Source: Leucocoprinus leucothites
Taxonomy: Eukaryota > Basidiomycota > Agaricomycetes > Agaricales > Agaricaceae
Length of the DNA stretch: 64,000 nt
NCBI GenBank assembly: GCA_013368445.1
Contig: JAACJO010000008.1
Location: 1,054,001 to 1,118,000 of the forward strand
Direction: 5' to 3'
Below, piece by piece: positions 25,066 to 38,000 of the stretch (position 1 is the first letter of the stretch; each line of letters opens with the position of its first letter). The translations under genes and the position numbers were made by a program. The notes under the pieces were generated by a model, which was not told the origin of the DNA, did not search any database, and saw nothing but the letters and a program-made list of their open reading frames with translations.

Positions 25066-27257
25066 TCTAAGTCGATTGAGAGGTCTGAAGGAAGGTCTAG
25101 GAAAGAGGACTTGAAACAAGTGAAGGAGAACGAATGAAGATGAGACATTGGAGGACCTTCAACTTCATTATATACCGGGAAAAACTCGCAGCTATCCACT
25201 GAGATCGTGGTCTCCTTTGGGGGACATGCGGGTTTAGAGTAAGTCTGGTTCCCAGGAAGTCAATTCCAACGGGAGACGTTGTGGAGGTGACTCCGCCAGA
25301 GAAGCTTGAACAACTGTCTAAGCTGAGGTAGAATCCACTGAAGTAATAAGATTGATCTTGGAAATAAAAGCCCACAACATAGAACAGAATTCGAAGAGCG
25401 ACGTTTTCTCAAGCATGTAGACGTCGCCTAAGAAATTAGAATCAGTGGTGCCATTCCCTCGACCAGACTCCGTGGATTGGCAAGGAACGGGTGCCAAGAC
25501 ACTGAAACCAAGTAGCTCGGTAGTGACTGGCCAAAAATGAGTGGAACTTTATTATCACGACACTAGAAGCGGAGGTACTAGGCCCTCAAGCTAAGTCGTA
25601 GTCAAAAAGGCATCATGGTCACTGTAATAGGAATTAGCATCGATCGATACATACCCAATCAGCATGCTCCCTCGAAGAAGCGTAAAAGTCCTGAGCAACT
25701 CAGCGGTGCTAGAGTGGAAAGCTTTCCAGGTCACCGAATATGTGGATGGGCTTGGCATTCGGACAGAAGACAAGTCAAAGGTGTAGAGTTAGCAACAGAA
25801 AGCGGGTACACCATTCTTTGATGGGTCAATATAATTTAGCCGGGTATCAGGTACAGTCTGTTCCTTCAATGAGAACCAGCCAGGGAATCAACCACATATC
25901 CAAAAGCTTCTGTGCCTCAGGGCATTTGCTGTGTTGGCGAGCCAAAACGACCCCAATCCCCTATCATTAATTAATCCCAAGAGCCGAGCCATGATAATGC
26001 AGTGACATACGTGTGATGGAGCATTTACTGCTGTAGAATTGGGGGGGTTCCGGAGGACCGTTGTCCTTCGGTAATCAGCCACCATCGGGTTTAGCGCTCG
26101 AATATTCTCGGGAACCAGGCGTGGATCTTTTTCGTAAGCAAGGACATGCAGAAGCCCGAGGCCAAGCTCAAGATCGTACCATTTGTTGCCAAGTATTAAG
26201 TACTGAGCCATGAAGCTATGTAGCCTCGTTTACACAAGCCTGTCGGGTTGAAAGAGCCCCCAGAGCGATAATAGCCCGTTACGATAGGCTCATCAGTGAT
26301 CATTATAACGCCTGGATGCTAGAGGAGTCGTAATGACAGGCTAAACGAACTCCGATTGTCTTGGTTGTTGCATCTGTCGGTGAGAAGATGGATAAAATTC
26401 TAAGACAAGAGAGAATACTCCGCTTCATCACGAATATGTGACCTTGAGGTATCCCAGCTTCTAAGTCCGCAAGGCCGTTGCGACCAGCATCCTTGTGATA
26501 AAGCTTGACTCTCGGATTGCGCGAGATCAGAAGAAAGGTGCCAAGCAGAACCATAATTGAGCAATTATGTGTGAACACGGATACTTTGAGTGTGAAGGGC
26601 CTCACTCCAAATTGCCATGCTCTTCCAAAATATCGCTGGAAATCAATCCGTGAACAGCGTATCAAAGAACAGATATACACGAGGATTCCCAGCTGGAGTC
26701 GCGTCGGAGACGCTCGTAGGTGAGTGTATGCATGGCCGAGCGAGCGGCGATAGAGCGGTGTTCAAGCTTGCGAGTTGAATTTGTCAACGGATGATGAGAA
26801 CCTTTCTGAGTAGGAAAGAGCAGGAGCATTTGTTTGATTCTTGGATCGCTTTGTCTGAGGTACCTGGTATCGGGTTACCTGTGGGGTCCAGTAATGGATT
26901 CGTAGTGACTGTCGTTACCAAGTTTTACCTTGTTTGACCAGCCTGAGACTCAATGTTCAATAAACAGCCAATGCTTTTTTTTTAGACGCTGATGATCAAC
27001 TTGGGCGCTTGAGTAGACTTCCCTGGTCCGGCCGACGCGGTCTGATGAATCACCGTTATTAAGTAGCGTTCACCAGTACTCGCCTTTCTCAAACCATCAT
27101 CAAGTAAATGTAGCTTCCTGGCTTTTTGGTCAGTGTCGGCGCCTTTCAACGTGCTCACCGAGTCATTGACTCAGTAAAATGGACCCATATTATTTCAATC
27201 CCGATCTACTGCGGACGGGTGATTTTAGACTCTTGCCGCTGCCCTAGTACTACCACC
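25066..27257. other. Gene-poor stretch with unassigned open frames
   Basis: Two minus-strand open frames, 26211-25888 (contains KWYDLELGLGLLHVLAYEKD) and 26680-26303 (contains RVKLYHKDAGRNGLADLE), could be exons of one unknown or decaying gene. No family was recognised and they do not join simply. A poly-T tract lies near 26975. The right end is the promoter of the next gene. Confidence 0.3.
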
Positions 27258-28292
27258 ATGTCCAGGGGAAGGTTTCTCGAGATCCCCAGCCAAATATCGC
27301 AGCGATCACGGTCTCTATCGCCCTCCTTTCAACAGTCGAATCCATTCTTCCCTCTATCTGCTCAGGATGGCAGCCTATATAGACATACCGATGCAAATGG
27401 TTGGAGACCCTTTCCGATTCCGCGATCTGCTTTCGGGGTCGTGGAACTAGACCACACAATTCCAAAATTCCAAGTGATCACCTGGAACATCGAGTTCTCT
27501 GCACCCCATATAGAAGAGAGGACTAATGGCATACTCGACTACATCTGGAACTACACCCTAGAATTGAATTCGCAGACCTTGGGCAGAATACCCACTATCC
27601 TCCTCTTTCAGGAGGTCTCTGCTGAAGCCTTCCTTGCATTCCTCTCCCATCCCTTCATTCGATTCAACTATGATCTGACCGATATCAATAGGCGAAATTT
27701 TGACTCGCATTACGGGACCATTACCTGCATCCCCAGACCCCTTACACCTTTCGTCACTGCCATCAACCGGGTTCCCTTTGAAAACTCCATTATGGGTCGA
27801 GATGCTCTTATAATCGACCTCGACCTGCCCCATTTCCCAAGCTTCCGCCACAGCTTCCCTTATCGCCCAAATATATCTAGGATACGTATTTGTAATACCC
27901 ACCTCGAATCTCTTCGAGGACGCGGCGACTCCGCACGTCCAAAACAGCTTCAACATATCTCACAGCTTCTTTTTTCTGCCGATGGAGGATTGGTTGCTGG
28001 GGATATGAATGCTATTGCTCCCACAGACGATCCAGCACCATCGGCGTTGGGATTCGCTGACGCATGGGAAGTGGTGCATCCACAAGCTTTTCCAGTAGAC
28101 GGACATACATGGGGTTATCAGCCGCCGAGTAGGCGATACCCACCCAGGAGACTTGACAAGGTTCTGTTCTTGGGAAATCTGACGCCAGTCTCCATAGAAC
28201 GACTTGGCGTTGGGCGGCGCGTCGAGGCCGAGGGGTCGTCTGCCTGGCTCAGCGATCATTATGGGCTTTTGGCCCAGTTCACCGTTGGGTGA
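27258..28292 (+). CDS. Endonuclease/exonuclease/phosphatase family protein (TDP2-like)
   Basis: A single-exon gene of 344 residues. The metal-dependent phosphodiesterase motifs appear in family order: TWNIEFSAPHIEERTNG, LLFQEVSAEAF with the catalytic Glu, YGTITCIPR, ICNTHLESLRGRGDSARPKQL, GLVAGDMNAIAPTDD with the catalytic Asp-x-Asn, VDGHTWG, RRLDKVLF, and SDHYGLLAQF with the catalytic Asp-His. The order and spacing resemble tyrosyl-DNA phosphodiesterase 2, which removes topoisomerase II adducts from 5' DNA ends. Other EEP hydrolases remain possible. I preferred the ATG at 27258 over the in-frame ATG at 27126 because homology begins later and the upstream part is low quality. It converges with the BTB gene. 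Confidence 0.8.
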   Translation: MSRGRFLEIPSQISQRSRSLSPSFQQSNPFFPLSAQDGSLYRHTDANGWRPFPIPRSAFGVVELDHTIPKFQVITWNIEFSAPHIEERTNGILDYIWNYTLELNSQTLGRIPTILLFQEVSAEAFLAFLSHPFIRFNYDLTDINRRNFDSHYGTITCIPRPLTPFVTAINRVPFENSIMGRDALIIDLDLPHFPSFRHSFPYRPNISRIRICNTHLESLRGRGDSARPKQLQHISQLLFSADGGLVAGDMNAIAPTDDPAPSALGFADAWEVVHPQAFPVDGHTWGYQPPSRRYPPRRLDKVLFLGNLTPVSIERLGVGRRVEAEGSSAWLSDHYGLLAQFTVG

Positions 28293-28572
28293 ATATACCT
28301 TCAGAACTCTTCTTTTTTCTTGTCGCGACAAGTGGTTGCGGATATAGTTATAATCAAGTGGTAACAAGTGGTATTGACAACATGCGTGTGGTATCTTCAA
28401 TATGATTGCAGGTGCTAGGATGTCTACTTCAAGGTCCGTATGGCGAAAATCTATACATGAGGAAAAACAGATCCGATAGGCTCGGATCGAAACACTGAGT
28501 AAATGTGAGTAAAAGAAAAAGACCATGCAGAAGCATGACAAAAAAATATCGAGCCTCCGAGCCAAGAACCTC

Positions 28573-29499
28573 TTAAATCGTGGCAGGCAAGTCATCAATC
28601 TGCTTCTTCAGATCCATCAACAGCGGCCCCGCCTCCAACAGACTCATAGGACACCTTGGGCACCCACTCGTACATGTGCTCCTCAAAAACTCCATATTAT
28701 CAAAGATTCCCTCCGTCGTCGGTCTTACAGCCAGCTCCGCCTTGGCCTTGTTCGCAAATTCATTCCACCACTTTGGACTGCCATACAGTCCGTGGCCACA
28801 GCTATTGCATTGTGGACACTTGAGGCTACGTGGGGGTTTGATGAGCTCCGCAGCAGCTTTTGCGCGCGCGCGGTGCAGGTGTATGAGTTTTTGATACGGG
28901 TACGCAGAAATGTGTCTCATCTCATCACAGAGAGGTGTGTCGAGGAGGTTGATACTCAGTGTATGTCGAGATGCAATCTTGGCTTCTTCTTCCAACTGTC
29001 ATGATGAGAAGCCGTACATCAGTCAGGGAGGCATCATAAATCAATTGAAGTCTCGACTCACGTCAAAGCTACTCGCAATTCCGTACACACGCAACGGGTT
29101 CTCCTTCAGATATCCCGGCGAAACCAACATCCCCCTCAACGCCTCAACAGCAGTGATAAAGTCATACTTGAGTGCGGCAGCCAGCAGACACGACAGTTCG
29201 TCCAAGGAGCTGATGATCGGCCGAGGAATGGGATAAACATAGCTCAACAGCTTCGTAAACACTTCCCGGGTTTCAGGGATGGGGATACGCGGGATGTGCG
29301 CGTCGCTCGTCGAGGGTGAATACGATGGAAGTGAAGGTGGTTGAGGGAGAGAAAACACGTCGCGAAAGAATGGAGAGGCGGCTGTAAGTACGCATCGGTG
29401 TGCCCGGATTTCTGTGGGATAACCTCCTCCTGTTACGAGAATGACGTCGGCGTCGGAAGCATCAAAGTCGTAACTTTCGCGATATCGCTCTGTCTGCAT
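28573..29499 (-). CDS. BTB/POZ domain protein
   Basis: Two exons (29499-29062 and 28995-28573) join in frame to 286 residues. The BTB fold is recognisable: FDASDADVILVTGGG, IRAHRCVLTAASPFFRDVFSLP, IPETREVFTKLLSYVYPIP and LAAALKYDFITAVEALRGML. The second half is helical, with a Cys-rich segment (LKCPQCNSCGHGLYG and later CTSGCPRCP) that might bind a metal. Fungal proteins of this layout are common in Agaricomycetes; most have no known function. BTB domains generally dimerise or bind Cullin-3. The catalytic or regulatory partner is unknown. Confidence 0.8.
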
Positions 29500-31348
29500 T
29501 TCGGGGTGGGGATAGAGATGTTAATGAGGGAGTAAAGGTCGTCGGGGCTCTATGGGTAGGGAGGTAGGGCACAAAACAGACGTTATCTTCCTCCGACACC
29601 GCCAGCGACTTTAGTATATGTATCATATCCGCCAGTTGTCATCTCAAGTTCCGTCCGAGAGAACCCAAATTAAAACGAACAAGGGGTGACATCTTCATCT
29701 CCAACAGTCCGCTACATTAACCCACGCCTGATTCCATCTTGACCCTCAGGCGTATCCGCCTTAGAAGTCCCCAACAACAATTTATTCGTGAATAGCCGAA
29801 CAGCTATCAAAGATGCGAAGCCGATCTATAAAAGAACCAGCCACATAAGTCAGTTACCTGTGCTTTGCATCATCGCTAACTTGGCATCCCGTATGAGGGT
29901 GCGTGCATCATGGCTGGTTTATTTTCGCAATGCTTGCGGAAGACAGGCGACTCGCTTATTACGCAGCGCTCGGGAATTGCGATCCACATACAATTCCAAC
30001 AGTCCATTTGGCAATTCTCATTGGCTCTATCATATCTGGTGGGGCAGCAGATATGTTTCTAGAAATAGGCCTTCTGAATACCGACTTCGAAGAAGTACTG
30101 CAGGGAGCCGATGAGTCGCGTACCTGCACATATTTAGATTTACGCCCGGCGGGATATCCTCCCGCGATGGTAGATTAGTCGAGTGACCCGAAGTCCAAGT
30201 CTTCGACTCGCGTTGGGTTCAGGAACGCAATAGGAGTGAGTTTGCAAGTTGGTTTGAGTCTAGTAATGGTCGGACAGAGTGTTCCTGTTGCGACAATGAG
30301 CCCGCGAGCCACGCACTCACTGTCTGACAACGATCATATTGTCAGCGTCGGAAGTACGAGTGGCTGTTGATTATGTTGCGTCAGTGCTCCTCATGTTTCG
30401 CCGCCTTTCACGATTATTGAATCTCGTCCAGGAGAGGTATATTGAGTAACGTCCGAAACGTTCCGAGGTTGAATTTATTGCATAGTGTCAAAATAAACTC
30501 AATATCGATAGATGCGGCGTAGGACAATTACTTGGTACCATTCTCAGATCTCAGCACTGTATTGATGCATTTAAGAATCCGTTGCTAATTCTTCTGCTGC
30601 TCGTACACGGACAACGTAGAGGCTGTGCTTGCAGCGCCGATGACTATCGACACGGGGACAATTATTGTACTAATGAGTCCTCAAAATGCCGTTAGTTCAG
30701 TCGAACAGCTCGGAATGATTATTGGTCGTATTTGGACTCGACCGGTGTTGCAGGAAAATCCAAGGGTCTACACATTCGGAGCCGACGAATTGTACGAGAT
30801 GGTGGTCAACCGATCTATTTTTGCCGTACTTCGGTGTCCGAACTTCTGAACGTTGAACTGTTAAGAAGCAGAGCCGCACAATGAGCTATGGTATCACATC
30901 GGGTGGATCTAAGAGATAAGTATTTTCAGCCCTCTGTATTGCCTAGGGGGGAAGTGTGGTCAGACGGCTTCGGGAAAAGATGGAGATATATATCACTGAC
31001 TTGAAGTTATTTCCTTCCTTTGACAACTCATGCTTCGGAATTCGCGAGGGGCAGAAGCAATCACACCAATATGAGATATAAAAGTTGCACGGTTGGTCGA
31101 GAGGTTGGGATGTTCCTTCGTGAGGGTGTGTACTGTGAATGCTGAGTCGGAGTGAACAATGAGATACTCAAGCTCGCCAGAAGTATTTAGAGTGCTTAGG
31201 TTAACACATCGTGAACTGGAATCTCCTGACATGTTTCCAGTCATCGCTTTCTTGATAACTGCAGCATCCGTTCAGGGTTCCAGGATATTGACAAATCCAC
31301 GATTAAGAAAGCATATTAGTTTCGAAGCAAGTCCTATAAATATGAACA
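29500..31348. other. Gene-poor stretch with possible gene remnants
   Basis: Short frames only. A minus-strand stretch at about 31244-30993 (SRCVNLSTLNTSGELEYLIV) has the flavour of an LRR/F-box protein and may be a remnant. No intact gene, RNA or repeat is supported. Confidence 0.3.
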
Positions 31349-32386
31349 TCAAGGTAATAGTTCCTCGTGCACGTTGAAGTACCTGTAATCAAGCTCGGAG
31401 TGAGATTCTGTTCTCGACTTATACAGAAAAATCACCAAAGAAAACTGACCTCACAACATGCCCAAGCTCTCTACACGTCCCTTCACCATTCTCACCCCAA
31501 GTAACAACCCAGCGTCCAAGGGGATTTCCATCCTTATCCCGAGTCTCCGCAATCGTTTCTTCTTGTCCAGGTGTAACTTGTCTCTGGCCCTCATCGTTCG
31601 GTAAACAAACCTTCTGCGCTAGCTCCCACCTGGCAAACGCACGTCTGGTCTCGACCAAGAAACTCGGGTCGTACACCTGGTGAAAGGAGCAAAGTAGTAG
31701 GTCAACAATAGCACCAACACCTATGACCAATCCACGTCCGGTGATTGGCTGGCACCGAGCTCGGACTGCATTATACTTACCGTAGTAATTCTTGGCTTCA
31801 TCGTCAGCGACATAGTGATCATCTCCATACCCTCCGCACCACCATTCTCTTCCGGCCTAATGTACCTCAACTTGGTTACATACGGTTTACCAACCCACGC
31901 AACCATAGCCGTACTCGTCGCTGAAGTAGTGATAGCAATCGACGCCAGCGCCAACCGCGCTGTTGGTGGCAAGTTTGATTCTATCACGAAGATGAACGGT
32001 GCGAGGGTGGTGGATAGTGAGAGGGACGCGAGTGAGAAGACCTTAAGTCTGCGGAATGTAGATTCCAGAGGCCCAACATAGATTTTGTCGTATACATCGC
32101 CAGTAATGCTGTCCCCCTCTTCCTCTCTGTCTTTTGGGATCAACGTTGCCTTTGCCGGCTCCGATGAGGCGGTAGCCGCTTCAGAAACGACACTCCGACG
32201 GGCAAACGAAATCGAAAAATGCCGGCAAGGGACTAAACTCGGTGTTACTGACCCAGTTGATCCAAAGTTTGTTTCCTGCCTCAGCCTGAATGTTCTCGCA
32301 GGGGTAAACGCGAAACTTGCAAACGAGCGTAGAGGAGTAGTCTGAGAAATCAGTCTCCGCCGAAGAAGCAGAGGCCGGGGGAGCAT
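31349..32386 (-). CDS. TMEM70/TMEM186-like mitochondrial inner-membrane protein
   Basis: Three exons (32386-31781, 31676-31450, 31382-31349) join in frame to 288 residues. The N-terminus is rich in Arg, Ser and Leu without early acids (MLPRPLLLRRRLISQ), as in a mitochondrial targeting sequence. Then come the conserved segment YVGPLESTFRRLKVFSLASL, a hairpin of two hydrophobic segments (STTLAPFIFVI and ARLALASIAITTSATSTAMV), and VGKPYVTKLRY. That arrangement fits the TMEM70-like family linked to respiratory-complex assembly, though the precise role in fungi is unproved. It is divergent from the dynactin p25 gene with 148 bp between starts, suggesting a shared promoter. Confidence 0.75.
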
Positions 32387-32534
32387 GGTGGTGGACTTTG
32401 GAGAGGAAGGGATGAAGGACGCGGCGAGGACAGGCTCGGACTACGCACCAATCTCGGCAAACAAAAACCCAAAAGGCCGATCACCTTTTTTGGATATTCC
32501 GCATCCATGCCACTATCCTCTTCTGTCTGCCATC
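32387..32534. promoter_or_regulatory. Compact bidirectional promoter
   Basis: Only 148 bp separate the divergent start codons of the TMEM70-like and dynactin p25 genes, so both promoters must overlap here or in the first exons. Confidence 0.5.
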
Positions 32535-33326
32535 ATGGATCCACCCATTTATTATTCGCGTTCAGAGTACATCGAAACTGTGAGCTGCTGATCCACGCGT
32601 CTGGGCCCATCATTCTTGACGTCTACAATACTGCAGGACACAGGAAACAAAGTCTCGCGTCGAGCTACTATCGCAGGCCCACAAAACATAGTTCTGGGTG
32701 GCAAGACGATCATTTCTAGCGGTGCTATTATTCGTGGCGACCTCAGACGAACGGGACCAGGACATACTGTTGTAATTCAACTTGGGCGATACTGTTTACT
32801 TGGCGAAGGATGCATCATGAGGTATGTTTTCCCTTTTGTCACGGAAACATCTGTTGATTATCGTCAAATGCAGACCACCGTACAAGACATTTCGCGGGGC
32901 GTTCAACTATTATCCCATGAAAATCGGTGACCACGTTCATATTGGTGCGGGTTCTGTCATTGAAGCAGCAACGATTGGCAACCACGTAGAAATTGGCAAG
33001 AATTGTATAATCGTCAGTCGCCTTAGAAACCTCAAGTCTTTTAAAGGAGTCTAATCATGCATTTACTCAGGGAAAATTCACAATTATAAAAGACTGCGTT
33101 AAGATTGCAGATAACACTGTAATACCCCCGAATACTGTTATCCCCACGCTGGCCTACTTTGGAGGTTCGCCAGGTGAGACTATATGCTACTGATAGCTTG
33201 TTCTCTTGAACTGACGGCTCTTCTCTAGGCCATTTCATTGAAGACCTACCTGAATCAACACAGGAGATGGTCGAGGCTCAGTCGAAGCAATACTATACCC
33301 GGTTTCAGGCACTCGATAGGCAGTGA
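32535..33326 (+). CDS. DCTN5: Dynactin subunit 5 (p25)
   Basis: Five exons (32535-32579, 32637-32821, 32874-33012, 33071-33173, 33229-33326) join in frame to 189 residues, the usual p25 length. The protein is a left-handed parallel beta-helix built from hexapeptide repeats (NIVLGGKTIISSGAIIRGDL, HVHIGAGSVIEAATIGNHVE, NTVIPPNTVIPTLAYFGGSP) with the N-terminal YYSRSEYIET typical of p25. It belongs to the pointed-end complex of dynactin, which adapts dynein to early endosomes in filamentous fungi. It is divergent from the TMEM70-like gene. Confidence 0.92.
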
Positions 33327-33668
33327 CTATCCTGTTTCTATTTTCGATACCTGTTTACAAGCATGTTCGTTGGCGGACTGAACTTCATCGCACCCGTCAT
33401 TAGTAGGAGGTTACTCTTGCTGAAAGCTACCGTCAAATTTGGCCGGCCCTGAAGGTACTTTGTCTATATTCCAATAACATGTTCTTTATAGCAGAAGGCG
33501 TTTGTGACTTCTGTTGACCCAGAGCGTACCGTTTGTACGTCAGACATGGGAAAAACATACATTCAGAAGGCGTCATATTACATAAATGGGCGCTTTGCTC
33601 TGCCATCGTTACCCACCGATTTCAGAACACTCTTCTATCGATCTGCTTGCTTTCGCCGCGCACAAACA

Positions 33669-35019
33669 ATGACTTCTTCTCAATCGTCGGAGCAGGAGAC
33701 TGCAGCTCCGGTGTACAGCGTGCCCAATGAAACTGACGTCTTTGCAGCTTTGGACCAGCTGGTTTCACGGATTGATTCTGAGAGTCGCATGGAGGAGTTG
33801 GTGAACAAATCCCAAGATCTTAATGTCGAGGACAGTCAGTTGCTGATCGACTGCTTGAGTATGGTACGTTTGTACTCTTCTGCCATCGAATTATCTTAAG
33901 CAGCTCTTCTTAAAGGCCCTCGACAAAAATGTTGTTCAAGCCAAAAACCGAGTCCATGTCTGGCATTCACTCATCAAAGTCGTATCGTCGACGAAGCTTT
34001 TCGCTCAGCATCATGTACTGAATCCCCGGAATATCGTCACCGAGAGTGACAACCCTGGTGTCTACAAGATACAGGATGAACCCCCTACTCGCGTCAAGGT
34101 TTTGGTGAGGGCGAACGATGCACATGTGGTGGGTTACCTCCCTTTTCGACGTGCTCATAGTGCTTGCTTGACTGGGTATACTTGTAGTTATACAGCAAAG
34201 CGTTCACTAGTTGGGCTCACTTATCGCATCCGAACATCTTACCTTTATACGCTATTGTCTTTAGTGGTGAAGACCTTCCTTCCCTCGTATTCCCTTGTAC
34301 AGCCAGTGCAAATCTTTGCCAGTATATACAGGAACACCCTGACGTGTTGCGCATGCCTCTAGTATGCTTATTTCAAGTACCCTTGGCTAGCAATGATACT
34401 GAGATGGTTTTCTAGATTTCTGATGTCGTCAGTGGCTTATACTACATTCACCTACTGGACATGGTTCATGGCAGACTTCATCCGGTATATATCTCTTCAG
34501 TCGACTGCTGCACGAGCTGATCTTTCTAAAGAAAAACGTTTTGATTTCCCATGACGGGCGAGCAGTGATCACGGAACTTAGTACCCTGTCTGTGGCCTCC
34601 ACACCCCTCCCAATTCGATATACAGCCCCAGAATTGTTGGAGGATGACGATGCTCAACGAACAAAAGCTGCTGATATGTGGTCGTTCGCCTGCCTATGTT
34701 ACGAGGTACGCTTTGGGCTCTACCCACTATTCACTGACTGAACAGGTCTGCATTTAAGGTACTTTCTGGAAATGCTCCGTTTTGTCAGCTCTCCAGTGAC
34801 GTTAAAGTTGGGATAGCCATCGGAAAGGGGAATAAACCGAATCGTCCCAAGGACAGTGGGATTGACGAAGATGACACGATATGGCAGCTGATGTTGATGT
34901 GTTGGGAGTATGAGCCTGAGGACCGCCCTTCGTGCTTGAAAATCCAACAGATATTTCTGGGAATGGGCATCCAGGACGGCCGTCCTGCTGCAAAACCAAT
35001 GATCAACCCGAACTCCTGA
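33669..35019 (+). CDS. Kinase array, module 1: degenerate protein-kinase-like domain
   Basis: Starts MTSSQSSEQETAAPV with a helical leader containing LNVEDSQLLIDCLSM, then several short introns. The kinase-like fold is recognisable (SHPNILPLY-type helix C/strand region in another exon, HGRLHPKNVLISHDGRAVI, RYTAPELLEDDDAQRTKAADMWSF as the APE/subdomain IX region). The catalytic loop reads HGR instead of HRD/HGD, the metal-binding DFG is replaced (ITELS), and no glycine loop is seen, so it should be a pseudokinase. It ends in a stop at 35017-35019, just after RPAAKPMINP. In modules 2 and 3 the homologous stretch continues. A one-base change in the AAAA run at 34992-34995, or an unusual splice, would link module 1 to module 2. 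It could therefore be separate or part of one large gene. Confidence 0.6.
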
Positions 35020-38000
35020 CAGGGCTTGCCGTCGACCTCGAACTTGTCAGGACCAATCTGACACAAGTTCTTGGCTCGGATCACCCATTTTCTCTCAGAG
35101 TCCCCGAGAACCTCCGCGACCTGGTGCTCAGGATTGCTCCTAACCCCACCAAACTTAAAGCAGCAGTCGCGGCAGCCAATAAATTGAGCCCCGATGATAC
35201 TCAGCACTTGGTCGATTTTCTAGACCTGGTGAGCTTGCGTTGGTTTCCCTGGTTTTGCCGGTGAATACCTCATCTGACATCACTTAAGCACCTTGATGAT
35301 TACTCCAACTTCGACAACGAGCTAGTCTTGGCGCTACTTTGCAGCATTATGATGTCTACTCACATGGTCCCCCAGTGCTACAAACTCAACGGTGTACAAT
35401 ATGATCCCGTACCAATTACAGAGGATAGCTTTTCGAAGGCGTATAAAGGACGTGGGTTGAGTATACGTATCAATGTTATCAATGATCCCAGTGTTATAGG
35501 GGTATGTTTGGTTTCATCATACGCCTCATATACATAACTAAACTGAAATGCCCATGCTTATTGCCCATACTTATAGAGATTTCTCAAATTACTCCCAGTT
35601 TGGTCTCGCGAAGCACACCCAAACACCTTACATTTTCATGGCGTTTTCCATGAGGGCCCCAACGAATCACCGCGCTATTGTTTTGCTACTCCACTTTGGA
35701 TCGGGAACCTACGCACATACGCACCCAACCTCCCACAGAAGTCTCGATTGCCCCTGGTAATACCCTAAATTCTTGCCTTAACTCGCGATAAAGTGCTCAA
35801 AAGCTGTCCTCAGATTTCTGATGTTATTAATGGCCTAAGTCACTTACATGAACGTAACACAGTCTATTCCAACATTATATTAAGAGGAGTAAGTGTCTGA
35901 TGTCTCTAACCGTCTCTCACTCATGCTCACGACACTCTGCCACCAGGAGAGCGTTATGATCTTGGACAATGGCCGAGCAGTGCTCATCAACTCTGCGATG
36001 GCCTCTATCTTCATAGCACAGGGGCCTGCCGTACTAACGCGTAAACTCCGCTTCACCTGTCCAGAAGCTTACGCTTTCTCGAGAGAGGGGGATATATGGT
36101 CATTCGGTTGTCTTTGCTATGAGGTATTCATCACTCCTACAGAACCAAGTATGTTTTCATGACCAAAGGTTGTCAAGGTGCTCTCAGGGAAGCTTCCCTA
36201 TTATCAGTATACGGATGACGCTGAAATACGATCAGCCGTCTCTCGAGGTGAGCTCCCAAGGCGGCCCGATGGCACGGAGGGTGGCACGGAAGAGATTGAC
36301 GATCAAGCATGGAACCTAATAACGGAATGCTGTTCGCTTAGCAGCTTTAGTCGGCCTTGGGCCTACCAAATCCAAGAGTTAATTGCAGATTGGGAGATAG
36401 AAGATGATCGTCCGCGTGCAAAACAGACATTCGACAACGATATATCCCTGATGAGATCACCTCGTCCTAATACCGATTTCCACCGCGTGGAAAAACTCTT
36501 GAACCAAATTCAAGTAAATCATCCGATTTTTACAGAAGCACTGAGGCCCATACTGATATTCCAAATCAGGCTGAACTTCTGCGGAACCCGCTATCTAAAC
36601 TCGTTCAGAATCGCATTAAAGACGTGGCGGCCGTGGTGGTAGAGCTTCCTCTGGACGATATTCGGACCCTTGTAGATTTTCTGGATTTGGTTCGTACCTT
36701 TCAAGTACCCAGAGCTTGGTGCTTTAATTATCAGTGCTTTATAAGGCCCTCAAAGACCACCTCCATTTCCGAAGAACAGAATCGTACATTGGCATTACTC
36801 TCGAAGATTACATCGTCTACACATATATTCCCTCAGCGTTACGAAGTTAAAGGCATAAAGTATTCTCCTACTCCCATAGCAGAAGGAGGATATGGAAAGG
36901 TACATCGCGGGATCGACCTCAACGTATGTGTGAAAGTGACGGCGAAGGTTGACCTCCAGATTATGACGGTACGAGCCCAAACCAGAATGTTTCATCCAGA
37001 AAGTCGCTGATTTCGTACTACAGCCATGGATCAGGGAGTTGATACTATGGGCGCACTCATCACACCCAAATATTTTACCATTCTACGGAGTGTTGCTCGA
37101 GGGCAGCAACGATATGAACCAGCGGATTTGTCTTGTGTCCCCTTTTATGAAGAACGGGAACCTACATGACTACGCGCCCTATCTTCCTCAAAAATTCCGA
37201 TTCCCTCTAGTATTTTATCTTCCTTACCCATTATTGAGTAGCTGACGTACTCTTTTATAGCTCTCCGACGTCGCTAACGGTCTACACTACCTACATGGAT
37301 TAGGCATTATACACGGTGATCTGAAAGGCGTATGTGCCTCATTAACTCTAACCGACCACTCGTTTATTGATTCGTGTGGCTCACGATAGGAAAATGTTCT
37401 GATCTCCGACCAAGGCCGAGGACTGATAACTGACTTCGGGACTACCCAAATCACCACGGCTACTACTGCCACAACTGACTCGACTGTTCCGACTACCCTT
37501 CGCTTTGTAGCACCAGAAGTGGTGCTCAGCAGTGGGCAACCAACCAAGGAACGCGATATTTGGGCATTTGGCTGTCTATGCTACGAGGTTCATATTTTCG
37601 ATATTTTCGTGCTTCGGGATGATGTCTAAGACTTGTATATTTCTTAAGGTTCTCTCACGCAAGCTCCCCTATTATCAGTATGCACAAAACGTTCAGATAT
37701 CCGCTGCTTTAGCCAGAAAGGAGCCTCCAAAAAGGCCGGGGGCTGCCGATCATAATGACAAGGGCGAGTCAGATGATTTTGATTGGGATGATGACGAAGA
37801 GGACTGGGATGCGATTGATGACCAGGCTTGGAGTTTGATCACGAAATGTTGCACTCCAGAACCAGAGGATCGTCTCACTATTCCAGGCATTCAAGAACTC
37901 ATCAAAGATATGAAGATATGGGACGACCGTCCAACAGCTAAAGCTGTACCAGGAACTGAAATTTTCGGGGTACAATCAGCCCCTGCGATTGATTTAAACC

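Noticed and set aside
36514..36535. 22-nt intron (gtaaat...acag) between kinase modules 2 and 3
   Set aside because: Too short to splice; the acceptor at 36569 gives a normal 56-nt intron and keeps the frame.
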